Assembly (NCBI GenBank): GCA_022736595.1
Contig: DZDC01000001.1
Location: forward strand, 10,318-57,539
DNA: 47,222 nt
Reading direction: 5' to 3'
Source of the DNA: Draconibacterium orientale
Lineage (GTDB): Bacteria > Bacteroidota > Bacteroidia > Bacteroidales > UBA1556
The notes below the pieces were generated by a model. The model worked only from the letters and a program-made list of their open reading frames with translations, was not told the origin of the DNA and did not search any database. Shown piece by piece: positions 34,748-44,078 of the stretch. Made by a program: the position numbers and the translations under genes. Every line of letters starts with the position of its first letter. Position 1 is the first letter of the stretch.

Positions 34748-36427
34748 ATGAAAAAACCTAAAAAATACAACCCACTCCTTGTAGCATTTCTGGCCTTATG
34801 TGTCTTTGGAATTCAAAGTGCCAAGGCCCAACCTGGAAGCAATACCGTGGTTATTCAAGGAAAATTTACCCCAACTTTGGATGAAGCTCAGAAAATTAAC
34901 AATCTACCTTCCATTGTTGATACCGTTTACCCGACGCCTAAGTTCAATTACCAAATCATGGAACAAAAGCTGAATACTCCCTTTAGCATCGTTCCCCTGA
35001 AACCAGCAAATTTGCTTGGGGAACCCTTAGATCGACTTAATGCTCATTACTTGGTATTGGCAATGGGTAATTACCTAAGCCCCTTTGTTGAATATTCTTT
35101 CAACAGCACCCGTGACCGCAACAAAAGATATGGTGTTAGATTAATGCATCATAGTGCTGCAGGTTCCATTACTGACTATGCTTTTCCTGCATTTTCGAAG
35201 AACCAAGTTGAAGTATATGGCACCAAGTTTCTCAAGAAATCAAGCCTTTCTGCCAATGTTTTTTACCATCGCGATGTGGTTCATTTTTATGGTTTCCAGC
35301 CTGTGGACTATCCCGATAGTTTGTTGCCTGCTGATGTGGACATTGTGCAACGATACAATCTTGTGAATGCTTCACTGCATTGGAATTCGTTAAAAAGCAA
35401 AAAGGTGAATTGGAATACCAGTCTTAATTATTATTATTGGCAAGATTTTTATTCGAAAAATGAAAATTCTATAGCAGCAGCAGCCACCGTTGACTTTCCT
35501 ACGGATCTTATTAAATCCTTTGGCGCACAGTCTATTGGCTTTGATATATCAGAAAACTTCTTGAATACCTCTTCCAACGATAGCTTGAGCATTACTCAAA
35601 ATCTTTTGAGCATCAGACCCTTTTATAAGTTTAATTTTGGTGCTCTTGATGCTCGTATTGGATTTAATACTACAGTTGTCACTGACTCCACTTCTAATCT
35701 TAAGTTTTATCCTGATATCGAACTTCAACTCAATGCGATTAAAGATATTTTGAGATTCACGCTTTCGGTTAAAGGATACGATCAATTGAATTCGATGCGA
35801 CAATTGACCACGGAAAATCCTTTCCTTGGCGCTGTTACACCCCTTGAAATTACCTCACATAAAATAGTAGTTGACTTTGGCGTACTTAGCTCCATTTCTA
35901 AAAACTTCAACCTAAATATTTGGGCCAACTTTAGTAAAATGGATCAAATGCCATTGTATGTAACCGATACCAATAGTACTTATGATAATCAATTTACCAT
36001 AGTTTACGATGAAGTGGAGCAAATACGGTTTCAGGTTGATATGGGATATCAGATGCACCAACGTTTGGGCGTTTTCTTAAACTCGAACTACTACATTTAT
36101 ACCACCACTCAACAACTTTATGCTTGGCACTTACCTACCTACGATCTAAATCTTGGAATCAATTACAACATTCAAAATAAGATTTACTTTAAGTTAGGCC
36201 TTGTAAATCATGGAAAAATGATGGTTCCTACTTATGTAAATGGAGTAATGGAACCTATTGAAATCAAACCTTGGTTCGATGTTAATTTTGGAGCTGAGTA
36301 CCGATATGGTAAGCATTTGGGCTTGTTTTTAAATCTTAATAACATTGCCGCTCAACGCTATTACCGATATTATAATTATCCCTCTTTCCGCTTTAATTTT
36401 AAAGCAGGGTTAACCTATTCATTTTAG
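34748..36427 (+). CDS. Outer-membrane beta-barrel protein, uncharacterised (TonB-receptor-like)
   Basis: This 559-residue protein has a signal peptide, MKKPKKYNPLLVAFLALCVFGIQSAKA. After a short periplasmic segment (about 28-85, ending NAHYLVLAMGNYL) comes a run of amphipathic beta-strands typical of a barrel, ending YPSFRFNFKAGLTYSF with the C-terminal aromatic of outer-membrane proteins. No TonB plug domain is evident, so a full TonB-dependent receptor is unlikely though annotation pipelines may call it one. It follows a TPR protein by 42 bases and precedes gyrB by 150. I infer a porin-like or complex-anchoring role; function is unknown. Confidence 0.75.
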   Translation: MKKPKKYNPLLVAFLALCVFGIQSAKAQPGSNTVVIQGKFTPTLDEAQKINNLPSIVDTVYPTPKFNYQIMEQKLNTPFSIVPLKPANLLGEPLDRLNAHYLVLAMGNYLSPFVEYSFNSTRDRNKRYGVRLMHHSAAGSITDYAFPAFSKNQVEVYGTKFLKKSSLSANVFYHRDVVHFYGFQPVDYPDSLLPADVDIVQRYNLVNASLHWNSLKSKKVNWNTSLNYYYWQDFYSKNENSIAAAATVDFPTDLIKSFGAQSIGFDISENFLNTSSNDSLSITQNLLSIRPFYKFNFGALDARIGFNTTVVTDSTSNLKFYPDIELQLNAIKDILRFTLSVKGYDQLNSMRQLTTENPFLGAVTPLEITSHKIVVDFGVLSSISKNFNLNIWANFSKMDQMPLYVTDTNSTYDNQFTIVYDEVEQIRFQVDMGYQMHQRLGVFLNSNYYIYTTTQQLYAWHLPTYDLNLGINYNIQNKIYFKLGLVNHGKMMVPTYVNGVMEPIEIKPWFDVNFGAEYRYGKHLGLFLNLNNIAAQRYYRYYNYPSFRFNFKAGLTYSF

Positions 36428-36485
36428 GTAGGGTAGCGCATAAGAGTCTATTTTTTATTACGATTTCAACTAAAATTTGTTGAAA

Positions 36486-36510
36486 ACTCATTGCCGTTGC
36501 AGTAATGAGT
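36486..36510 (+). terminator. Weak terminator-like hairpin before gyrB
   Basis: ACTCATT (36486-36492) pairs with AATGAGT (36504-36510), enclosing an 11-base loop, followed by GATATCCTTTTATT with a poor T-run. It could mark the end of the TPR/barrel operon. Confidence 0.35.
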
Positions 36511-36537
36511 GATATCCTTTTATTCAATAAATTTTCT

Positions 36538-36545
36538 TACTTTTG
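36538..36545 (+). promoter_or_regulatory. -7 promoter element of gyrB (TACTTTTG)
   Basis: TACTTTTG matches TAnnTTTG exactly and ends 32 bases before the gyrB ATG at 36578. No TTG at the usual -33 distance was found, so the upstream half is unsupported. Confidence 0.45.
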
Positions 36546-36577
36546 TTTACTTTTTTATTAAAGTTAATTAATTGATT

Positions 36578-38542
36578 ATGAGCGAAAAAGAAGAAGAACA
36601 GATAAGCAAAGATTACTCAGCAGATAATATACAGGTGCTGGAGGGCTTAGAAGCCGTTCGCAAGCGGCCTGCAATGTACATTGGTGATATCAATTTCAAG
36701 GGTTTACACCATTTGGTATATGAAGTGGTTGATAACAGTATTGATGAAGCCCTTGCCGGCCATTGCAACCAAATCGAAGTTTGTATTTTACCCGATAACA
36801 GCGTTAGCGTACTCGATAATGGTCGTGGAATACCCGTTGACTTTCATGAAAAGGAACAACGATCGGCCTTAGAAGTAGTTATGACTGTACTTCATGCTGG
36901 GGGTAAATTTGATAAAGGTTCCTATAAAGTTTCTGGGGGATTACATGGTGTGGGGGTAAGTTGCGTTAATGCACTTTCTATTCACCTGCAAGTGGAAGTT
37001 TTTCGTAATGGAAAACATTATATGCAAGAATATAGCATAGGTAAGCCATTGTATCCTGTAAAAGAAATAGGAACTTCAGATTATAGAGGAACCAAAGTTA
37101 CCTTTAAACCCGATAATTCTATTTTTCTGGTCACAGAATATAGTTTTGATACCTTGAGCGACCGCTTGCGTGAGTTGTCATACTTGAATAAAGGTATTCG
37201 CCTTACCTTGTCTGATCAACGCGAGAGGGATATTATTACCGGAGAGTATCGTGTTGAAGAATTCTATAGCGAACGAGGTTTGGCCGATTTTATCGATTAC
37301 CTTGATGAGTCCCGCGAAAAACTTATGCCCGACCCAATTCAGATTGAAGGCGAACGCAATGGAGTTCCTGTTGAAGTTGCTCTACAATATAACACTTCTT
37401 TCGTCGAAAATATTCATACCTACGTTAACAATATCAATACCCACGAAGGAGGAACGCACTTAGCTGGCTTTCGTCGCGCTTTAACTCGCACCCTTAAAAA
37501 TTATGCTGAAAAGTCAGGAATGCTTTCAAAACTTAAGTTTGATATAAGTGGCGACGACTTTAGAGAAGGCCTAACCGGTATTATTAGTATTAAAGTAGCA
37601 GAGCCTCAGTTTGAAGGTCAAACCAAAACCAAGTTGGGTAATACTGAAGTGATGGGTGCTGTGGATACCATGGTGGGTGAAACATTAAATAATTACCTCG
37701 AAGAGCATCCCCGTGAAGCACGGATTATCGTCAATAAAGTGATTTTGGCTGCAACCGCACGTCATGCTGCTCGTAAAGCCCGTGAATTGGTTCAACGTAA
37801 AAATATTCTTGGTGGCAGCGGATTACCTGGAAAATTGTCCGATTGCTCTAGCCGCGATCCTGAAACCACTGAGATTTACCTTGTAGAGGGTGATTCGGCA
37901 GGGGGTACAGCCAAACAAGGCCGCGACCGAAACTTTCAAGCGATTTTGCCTCTAAGAGGAAAAATCTTAAACGTTGAGAAAGCCATGCCTCATAAAATCT
38001 TTGAAAATGAGGAAATAAAAACCATGTTTACTGCTCTGGGAATCAGCATTGGTACCATTGAAGATCCAAAAGCTTTAAATCTTGAAAAACTGAGATACCA
38101 TAAAGTAATTATCATGACCGATGCCGACGTGGATGGCTCCCATATCGCAACACTTATTCTTACTTTCTTCTTCCGTTATATGAAGGAAATGATTGAAAGG
38201 GGATATGTATATATCGCTACACCTCCTTTGTATCTTGTTAAAAAAGGAAATAAGGCTGAATATGCTTGGACTGAAGAGCAACGCGAACTAATTTCACTCC
38301 AGTTGGCGGGCAACGCTAAAGATAAAGGGGTGCATGTACAACGGTATAAAGGTCTTGGAGAGATGAATGCCGAACAACTTTGGGAAACTACCATGGATCC
38401 AAAAAGAAGAACCTTGCGCCAAGTTAGCATCGATAATGATAGCACTGCTGATCGAGTGTTTTCAATGTTGATGGGGGATGAAGTTCCACCTCGTCGCGAT
38501 TTTATTGAACGTAATGCTCATTATGCTAAAATTGATGCATAA
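36578..38542 (+). CDS. gyrB: DNA gyrase subunit B
   Basis: This 654-residue protein is the ATPase/TOPRIM subunit of DNA gyrase, which introduces negative supercoils together with GyrA. The GHKL ATPase motifs are EVVDNSIDEALAGHC, VLDNGRGIPVDFH and GGLHGVGVSCVNALS. The TOPRIM domain carries EGDSAGGTAKQGRDR, the gyrase block LPLRGKILNVEKA and DADVDGSHI with the metal-binding acidic residues; QRYKGLGEMNAEQLWETTMDP is the conserved C-terminal block. The length is that of the shorter bacterial GyrB without the E. coli insertion. ATG 36578 (MSEKEEEQ) was chosen; the TTG two codons earlier is less likely. It has its own promoter and terminator. Confidence 0.98.
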   Translation: MSEKEEEQISKDYSADNIQVLEGLEAVRKRPAMYIGDINFKGLHHLVYEVVDNSIDEALAGHCNQIEVCILPDNSVSVLDNGRGIPVDFHEKEQRSALEVVMTVLHAGGKFDKGSYKVSGGLHGVGVSCVNALSIHLQVEVFRNGKHYMQEYSIGKPLYPVKEIGTSDYRGTKVTFKPDNSIFLVTEYSFDTLSDRLRELSYLNKGIRLTLSDQRERDIITGEYRVEEFYSERGLADFIDYLDESREKLMPDPIQIEGERNGVPVEVALQYNTSFVENIHTYVNNINTHEGGTHLAGFRRALTRTLKNYAEKSGMLSKLKFDISGDDFREGLTGIISIKVAEPQFEGQTKTKLGNTEVMGAVDTMVGETLNNYLEEHPREARIIVNKVILAATARHAARKARELVQRKNILGGSGLPGKLSDCSSRDPETTEIYLVEGDSAGGTAKQGRDRNFQAILPLRGKILNVEKAMPHKIFENEEIKTMFTALGISIGTIEDPKALNLEKLRYHKVIIMTDADVDGSHIATLILTFFFRYMKEMIERGYVYIATPPLYLVKKGNKAEYAWTEEQRELISLQLAGNAKDKGVHVQRYKGLGEMNAEQLWETTMDPKRRTLRQVSIDNDSTADRVFSMLMGDEVPPRRDFIERNAHYAKIDA

Positions 38543-38549
38543 ATGACTA

Positions 38550-38599
38550 GAGTTCTAAATCTCGAATGCTTTCGAGATTTAGAACTCCAGTTCATTTTT
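38550..38599 (+). terminator. Terminator after gyrB, in the convergent gap
   Basis: A perfect 17-bp stem (38550-38566 with 38571-38587; GAGTTCTAAATCTCGAA against its complement) has a TGCT tetraloop and is followed by CAGTTCATTTTT. It lies between gyrB and the convergent acyl-CoA ligase and may serve both, although the tail for the minus strand is poor. Confidence 0.8.
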
Positions 38600-38619
38600 C
38601 TACGATGTCAATTTTTAAT

Positions 38620-40455
38620 TTACGCCAAATGCTTTGGGTCAAATTTAGCATTGCTTGGAATTCCTACGTAGCCATCATCGTTGGTGTAACCATACATTCT
38701 GTCGAATTTAATACGATACTTCTCTTTTAAGAATTTCCTTTTTAATTTTAAGGTAGGAGATAGTTCGCCAGTTTCAGTTATCCATTCCTGACACGTGAGC
38801 TCAAATTTTTTCACTTGACGAGATTGACCTAAGTTTAGATTGATTCTGTTTACTTCTTCAGTAAAACGGTCAATTACTTTCTGATTTTGTATCAAGTCCT
38901 TGTTATCGCGATATATAATACCATATTTGGCTGCCCAATCGTGCAAAAATTCAAAAGCAGGGCAAATGATGGCTGCTGCATATTTTTCGTTTTCGCCCAC
39001 CACCATGAGCTGGTCGATGAAGACAGATTCTTTGAAAATATTCTCAATCAATTGAGGGGCAATGTATTTCCCAGTGCTAAGTTTAAATATTTCCTTCTTC
39101 CGGTCAGTGATTTTTAGGATATTGTGATCTTGGATTTCTCCAATATCTCCAGTATGAAACCAACCTTCAGTGTCAATGGCTTCGGTAGTTTTTTCGGGAT
39201 CTTTAAAGTAACCCAACATTTGACTGGGACCCCTCATAAGTATTTCACCGTCTTCAGCTATTTTTACTTCTACATTTTTCAAGATAGGGCCAACGGTTCC
39301 AAACTTCATATTGGGATAAAATTCTTGATTTACAGCTATTACAGGGGAGGTTTCGGTTAATCCATAGCCTTCGACCAATAGAATGCCTGCTGCATTAAAA
39401 ACCCTTGCCAAACGGGGTTGTAAGGCTGCCCCTCCTGAAATAATCACTTTTATTCGGCCTCCTAAAGCTGCCTGCCATTTACTAAAGATCAACTTGCGGG
39501 CGATATTTAGTTGAAACTCATACCACCAGCCATTGGCTTTGTTCAATTCGTATCTATTGGCTAAATCCAAAGCCCAGAAAAAGAGAATCTTTTTGATGCC
39601 AGTAAGGTTTTTTCCCTTAGCCACAATCTTATCATAAAGCTTTTCTAAAACACGGGGCACGCTTGCGAAACCATTAGGATGTAATTCAAGCAAGTTTTCG
39701 CCCAGAGTATCGATACTCTCTGCATAATAAATGGAGCAACCTTTAAACTGGTAAAGATAATTGACCATTCGTTCAAAAACATGACATAGGGGCAAAAAGC
39801 TTAGTAAATTGTCGTGGTGATCCACTGGTAAAATATGGGTTGTGCCTTCCACATTAGCTATTAAGTTACGATGCGACAGCATGGCTCCTTTACTCATTCC
39901 CGTGGTTCCTGAGGTGTAAATAATGGTGAGTAAATCATCTGGTAAAACCGAATCTTTGATGTTTTTTAATTCGACTTTATATTTTTCAGCATTTTTTTGT
40001 CCTAACTCCATAATTTCGTTCCAATTAGGAACGCCTTCCACTGGATCAAAAGTATAAATTGCTTTGACATTTTTGGCAAGAGCTGCGGGCTTTTTAACCT
40101 TATCATAAAATATTTGAGAACTTACAATCACAATCACAGCTTCGGAGTGTTCTACTATATAGGTGTACTCCAAGGGGCCTAAGTTGGGATACAAGGGAAC
40201 ATGTACAGCCCCCATCTGGGACATTCCCATATCCAATAAGTTCCATTCGGTTCGGTTATTGGAAACTGTTAGAATTTTATCCCCTTTTTTTAGGCCAAGA
40301 CTTAGCAAACCGTAGCTCACTAAATCAACCTTTTCTTTATATTCTTTGGTACTAATGGTATCCCATTTGCCATTTCTTTTGGTTGCCAAGGCAACATCTT
40401 TTGGATATTTTTCCAATAATTGATCGACAATGTCGAATGTTCTCGTAACTTTCAT
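38620..40455 (-). CDS. Long-chain-fatty-acid--CoA ligase (AMP-forming)
   Basis: This 611-residue enzyme activates free fatty acids to acyl-CoA with ATP, at the inner face of the membrane. The adenylate-forming motifs are clear: TIIYTSGTTGMSKGAMLSH (AMP-binding P-loop, about residues 173-191), EGYGLTETSPVIAVN (about 360), GWFHTGDIGEI and KITDRKKEIFKLSTGKYIAP. It belongs to the long-chain acyl-CoA synthetase group, ending ..LKRKFLKEKYRIKFDRMY. It is on the same strand as the fadNAE cluster and 114 bases downstream of the DUF4442 gene, with a palindrome in between, so it may be transcribed separately. It would feed both beta-oxidation sets in this window. Confidence 0.92.
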   Translation of the reverse strand: MKVTRTFDIVDQLLEKYPKDVALATKRNGKWDTISTKEYKEKVDLVSYGLLSLGLKKGDKILTVSNNRTEWNLLDMGMSQMGAVHVPLYPNLGPLEYTYIVEHSEAVIVIVSSQIFYDKVKKPAALAKNVKAIYTFDPVEGVPNWNEIMELGQKNAEKYKVELKNIKDSVLPDDLLTIIYTSGTTGMSKGAMLSHRNLIANVEGTTHILPVDHHDNLLSFLPLCHVFERMVNYLYQFKGCSIYYAESIDTLGENLLELHPNGFASVPRVLEKLYDKIVAKGKNLTGIKKILFFWALDLANRYELNKANGWWYEFQLNIARKLIFSKWQAALGGRIKVIISGGAALQPRLARVFNAAGILLVEGYGLTETSPVIAVNQEFYPNMKFGTVGPILKNVEVKIAEDGEILMRGPSQMLGYFKDPEKTTEAIDTEGWFHTGDIGEIQDHNILKITDRKKEIFKLSTGKYIAPQLIENIFKESVFIDQLMVVGENEKYAAAIICPAFEFLHDWAAKYGIIYRDNKDLIQNQKVIDRFTEEVNRINLNLGQSRQVKKFELTCQEWITETGELSPTLKLKRKFLKEKYRIKFDRMYGYTNDDGYVGIPSNAKFDPKHLA

Positions 40456-40504
40456 CTGTTATTATTTAATTTTTTAACAATAAGGTCAGATGGAATGGGC
40501 TGAA

Positions 40505-40559
40505 AATTAAATCATTACTTCCTGCCTGTCGGCAGTCAGGCGTTTGATTATTTAATCAT
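40505..40559. repeat. Imperfect palindrome with flanking AT repeats, possible dispersed element
   Basis: The core CCTGCCTGTCGGCAGTCAGG (40521-40540) is a 20-bp palindrome with two mismatched pairs. It is flanked by ATTAAATCATTA on the left and GATTATTTAATCAT on the right. It is far more GC-rich than its surroundings. This layout is typical of small dispersed intergenic repeats; I found no second copy in the window. No T-run follows, so it is not an ordinary terminator. Confidence 0.45.
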
Positions 40560-40569
40560 ACTCATTTCA

Positions 40570-41058
40570 TTATTGATTAGATTTTAATTTAAATGTCCAT
40601 GTAAATTCAAATTCAGAAACCACTTGACCCTCATTGTTTTTTCCAATAGATTTTGCAGTAAATGTCTGACTTTCTTTGGATTCAATGGCGGCTTGAATGG
40701 TTTTGTCGAAGAGTATTCCATCATCACAGGTAAAAGTAATGTCGGAGGTAGCTTTTTTATAAAAGGAGGATTTCATAGTAAGTACAAGCATTGACACGTT
40801 TTGCGACTTTTTATAAATGGCATTCATAGCCAATAATCCAGTCGAAAGTTCGGCGGCTATGCTTTGAGACCCAAAATACATGCTTCGGAATGGATTTTTA
40901 TTAATATATCGAAACGGAATGCGCACCGTAGCCGATTGATGGCTGAAGGCAGTTACCCGCAATCCGCTTATAAAAGCCATAGGAAGGTGTTTTATTAAAA
41001 ATAATTTTAACTTCCAGTGCGATTTAGCCAGACCTTCTATGAAATTCTCCTTATTCAT
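40570..41058 (-). CDS. DUF4442 / hot-dog-fold thioesterase-like protein
   Basis: This 162-residue protein belongs to the DUF4442 group of hot-dog-fold, PaaI-like proteins. The visible blocks are the N-terminal KLFLIKHLPMAFISGLRV, NPFRSMYFGSQSIAAEL (the helix of the fold with substrate-contacting residues) and the strand-rich C-terminal half, ending FEFTWTFKLKS. Thioesterase activity on acyl-CoA is inferred from fold and place; the catalytic acid is not obvious. The gene starts two bases after the fadE stop, the last gene of the marR-fadNAE operon. It may hydrolyse excess acyl-CoA and free CoA. Confidence 0.8.
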   Translation of the reverse strand: MNKENFIEGLAKSHWKLKLFLIKHLPMAFISGLRVTAFSHQSATVRIPFRYINKNPFRSMYFGSQSIAAELSTGLLAMNAIYKKSQNVSMLVLTMKSSFYKKATSDITFTCDDGILFDKTIQAAIESKESQTFTAKSIGKNNEGQVVSEFEFTWTFKLKSNQ

Positions 41059-41060
41059 GG

Positions 41061-42845
41061 TTAAAATTGATAGATATTTTGCTCAATAAGTTTGTCTGCA
41101 ACCATTCTGCGGATTTCCTTCACGTTTACATTGCTAATTTTAGTAAAACGTTTGATCCCCATCAGCATGGCTTGTTGCTCATCTTTTACAGCAAATGAGT
41201 TAATGGCATCGGTACCATATTTATTAATTTCAAAAGCTGAATCATAGATAAATACATCCAGCATGGCTTTTTGTAAACTTACTTGGGCTGCACCGTTCTT
41301 GCTCTCAAGTTTTTCAATTCTCAACATCATCGATTCAGCAGCATAGGTTTGAATGATCATATCTGCTACATTCAACATGATTTCTTGCTCTTCGGCAAAG
41401 GCTTGTGCAAATTTCTGAACTGCTGCCCCTGCAACCATCAAAATCGATTTTTTAAAGTTTAAAATAATTTTACGTTTAACTTCATAATAGTCGGTAGAGG
41501 GACTTCCAAATTCTGGAATTCCAATTAATTCTTTAGCCACAGCCATTGCAGAACGAATGAGGTCAATTTCACCTTTCATGGAACGTTTTAGGAGCTCCCC
41601 AACAATGACCATTCTATTAATTTCGTTGGTGCCTTCAAAAATTCGATTGATTCTGCTATCGCGGTAGGCTCTTTCAACTTGCGTTTCGGCTGAATAACCC
41701 ATTCCTCCATGTATTTGAACGGCTTCATCAACAACAAAATCAAGGGTTTCAGACCCAAAAATTTTAGCTATGGAAGCTTCAATAGCATATTGTCGCATGC
41801 CTTCAACGGTTGCTTTTCCCTTATCCATTCCTTGTTGAATGTATTCTTGAATGGCGTCCTCAATGTTCTGACTAGCTCTGTAGGTTAATGATTCAGAGGC
41901 GTATGTAAGGATAACCATTTCGGCTAATTTGGATTTTATGGCTGGAAAATTGGCTAATAATTTTCCAAATTGTTTGCGCTCGTTAGTATAATTTACGGCA
42001 AGGCCTATGGTGCCTTTGCTGGCTCCAATGGTAGCGCCACTGAGTTTTATACGACCAAGGTTTAGGATGTTTAGCGCAATTTTAAAACCGTCATTTCGAT
42101 CACCCAAAAGATTCTCCACTGGTACTTTTACGTTGTCTAAGTACATTTGAACAGTGGAACTGCCTTTAATACCCATTTTCTCTTCGTCAACTCCTGCGCG
42201 TACTCCTTCCCATGTTGATTCAACAATAAAGGCACTAAGATTTTTGTCTTTTTCAATTTTGGCAAAAACAATGAGCAAATCGGCTACACCGCCATTGGTA
42301 ATCCATATTTTAACACCATTCAAAATGTAATGGCTACCATCATCACTTAGTATTGCATTGGCTTTTCCTGAGTTTGCATCAGATCCTGCGTCAGCTTCGG
42401 TTAAGCAGTAAGAACCTATATATTCTCCAGTGGCTAATTTGGGCAAGTATTTTGACTTTTGAGCTTCGTTGCCGTAATATAAAATGGGCAAAGTTCCTAT
42501 TCCTGTATGAGCTGAGTAGGCTACTGCAAAACTGTATCCCTTTCCCATTTCTTCGGTAGTAAGCATACTTGTTACAAAATTTTGCCCAAAACCAGCATAT
42601 TCTTCGGGAACCGAAATCCCCAATAATCCTAATTCGCCAGCTTCTTTCATCAGTTTAGTTAATAGTGCACGATCATGTTTTTCTAACTGATTCATTTGCG
42701 GCACCACGACTGTTTCAGTAAAAGCACGGCAACTATCCGCCATTAGTTTTTGTTCTTCATTGAATTCTTCAGGAATAAATATATCTTCAGCTTTGCTTTC
42801 TTTGATAATAAATTCGCCTCCTTTTAAAGTTGTTTTTTGGTTCAT
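41061..42845 (-). CDS. fadE: Acyl-CoA dehydrogenase, long/very-long-chain type (FadE-like)
   Basis: This 594-residue enzyme has the standard acyl-CoA dehydrogenase core (about residues 25-430) plus a roughly 160-residue helical C-terminal extension, as in the very-long-chain group and in Bacillus FadE of nearly equal length. The core blocks are CLTEADAGSDANSG, NGVKIWITNGG, MGIKGSSTVQ, RIKLSGATIGASKG and QIHGGMGYSAETQVERAYRD, followed by FEGTNEINR whose Glu is the probable catalytic base. It lies 27 bases after fadA and is followed at two bases by the DUF4442 gene. It probably works with the ETF encoded on the plus strand, as no second ETF is present here. Confidence 0.92.
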   Translation of the reverse strand: MNQKTTLKGGEFIIKESKAEDIFIPEEFNEEQKLMADSCRAFTETVVVPQMNQLEKHDRALLTKLMKEAGELGLLGISVPEEYAGFGQNFVTSMLTTEEMGKGYSFAVAYSAHTGIGTLPILYYGNEAQKSKYLPKLATGEYIGSYCLTEADAGSDANSGKANAILSDDGSHYILNGVKIWITNGGVADLLIVFAKIEKDKNLSAFIVESTWEGVRAGVDEEKMGIKGSSTVQMYLDNVKVPVENLLGDRNDGFKIALNILNLGRIKLSGATIGASKGTIGLAVNYTNERKQFGKLLANFPAIKSKLAEMVILTYASESLTYRASQNIEDAIQEYIQQGMDKGKATVEGMRQYAIEASIAKIFGSETLDFVVDEAVQIHGGMGYSAETQVERAYRDSRINRIFEGTNEINRMVIVGELLKRSMKGEIDLIRSAMAVAKELIGIPEFGSPSTDYYEVKRKIILNFKKSILMVAGAAVQKFAQAFAEEQEIMLNVADMIIQTYAAESMMLRIEKLESKNGAAQVSLQKAMLDVFIYDSAFEINKYGTDAINSFAVKDEQQAMLMGIKRFTKISNVNVKEIRRMVADKLIEQNIYQF

Positions 42846-42872
42846 ATAGAGTGTTTTTAGTTGGTTTATGTT

Positions 42873-44045
42873 TTATAATACTTCAAAAATTCCTGCCGCA
42901 CCTTGTCCTGAGCCTATGCACATGGTTACCATTCCATATTTTTTGTTTCTACGTTTTAGCTCGTTGATAATCTGTACAGTAAGTTTAGCTCCTGTTGCTC
43001 CAAGGGGATGACCTAAAGCAATGGCTCCGCCATTAACATTTACTTTGGTTGGGTCTAAACCTAAAGTTTTAATTACAGCCAATGATTGACTGGCAAAAGC
43101 TTCGTTGAGTTCAAACAAGTCGATGTCTTCCAAAGTCATATTGGCGTGTTTGAGCACCTTTGGAATAGCTGCAATGGGGCCAACTCCCATCTTATAAGGT
43201 TCAACTCCTGAAACTTGATAGTCGATCAAGCGGGCAATGGGGGTGAGGTTATATTCTTTGAGGGCTTTTTCGGAAACTACCAAAACAAAAGCAGCCCCAT
43301 CTGACATCTGACTTGAATTGCCAGCGGTGGAATATCCATCAGCTGCAAAGGCAGGTTTTAACTTTGATAGATTGTCGAGGGTAGTACCACGTCTCGGGCC
43401 TTCATCTATTTTAAACTCCGTTTCACGGGTTTTCATTTTTCCATTTTCAACGTAGTTTTCTGTGATTTTTATGGGTACTATCTGACTTTCAAAATATCTC
43501 GCATCAATTGCATTAAGTGCTTTTTCAACACTTTTTACCGAAAATTCGTCTTGCTCCAGTCGGCCTATGTTGTATTCCTTAGCCACCATTTCTGAGGTGA
43601 GTCCCATGCTGAGGTACCATTTGGGATTGTTTTTAGCAATCTCAGGGTTAGGTGCTTGGCGCCATCCGCCCATTGAAATCATAGACATGCTCTCGGCACC
43701 ACCTGCGATAATCATATCAGCAATTCCAGCGGAAATTTTAGAAGAAGCAATGGCAATTGACTCTAAGCCTGATGAGCAATATCGGTTGATGGTGGAGCCA
43801 GGAACTTCTACATTATTCATGCTCATCAAAGAGAGCATACGTCCCATATTAAATCCACTTTCCGCTTCTGGAAAAGCATTTCCTACTACAATATCATCAA
43901 TCTTGGATTGGTCAATCTGTGGGAAATCTTTGATTAAATGCCGAATCACCTGCGCTGCAATCTCATCAGGGCGAACAAATCGGAAACTTCCTCTCGGAGC
44001 TTTGGCAATGGCTGATCGATAACCACCTACTATATATGCATTCAT
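42873..44045 (-). CDS. fadA: Acetyl-CoA C-acyltransferase (classical thiolase, FadA-like)
   Basis: This 390-residue thiolase has the full catalytic set: nucleophilic Cys90 in NRYCSSGLES, His346 in ALGHPLGATG, and the second Cys376 in MCIGSGQGAAG. The length is that of the classical degradative thiolase. It cleaves 3-ketoacyl-CoA to acetyl-CoA and a shortened acyl-CoA. It lies 33 bases after fadN and 27 before fadE. It differs from the SCP-x-like thiolase of the plus-strand set, which lacks the C-terminal Cys, so the two sets are not recent duplicates. Confidence 0.95.
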   Translation of the reverse strand: MNAYIVGGYRSAIAKAPRGSFRFVRPDEIAAQVIRHLIKDFPQIDQSKIDDIVVGNAFPEAESGFNMGRMLSLMSMNNVEVPGSTINRYCSSGLESIAIASSKISAGIADMIIAGGAESMSMISMGGWRQAPNPEIAKNNPKWYLSMGLTSEMVAKEYNIGRLEQDEFSVKSVEKALNAIDARYFESQIVPIKITENYVENGKMKTRETEFKIDEGPRRGTTLDNLSKLKPAFAADGYSTAGNSSQMSDGAAFVLVVSEKALKEYNLTPIARLIDYQVSGVEPYKMGVGPIAAIPKVLKHANMTLEDIDLFELNEAFASQSLAVIKTLGLDPTKVNVNGGAIALGHPLGATGAKLTVQIINELKRRNKKYGMVTMCIGSGQGAAGIFEVL

Positions 44046-44078
44046 TGTTGTTGAGTTTTTAGTGTTAATACAATTTTT

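Noticed and set aside
43567..44022. Plus-strand open frame of 151 codons
   Set aside because: It is antisense to the fadA catalytic region, which is strongly supported.
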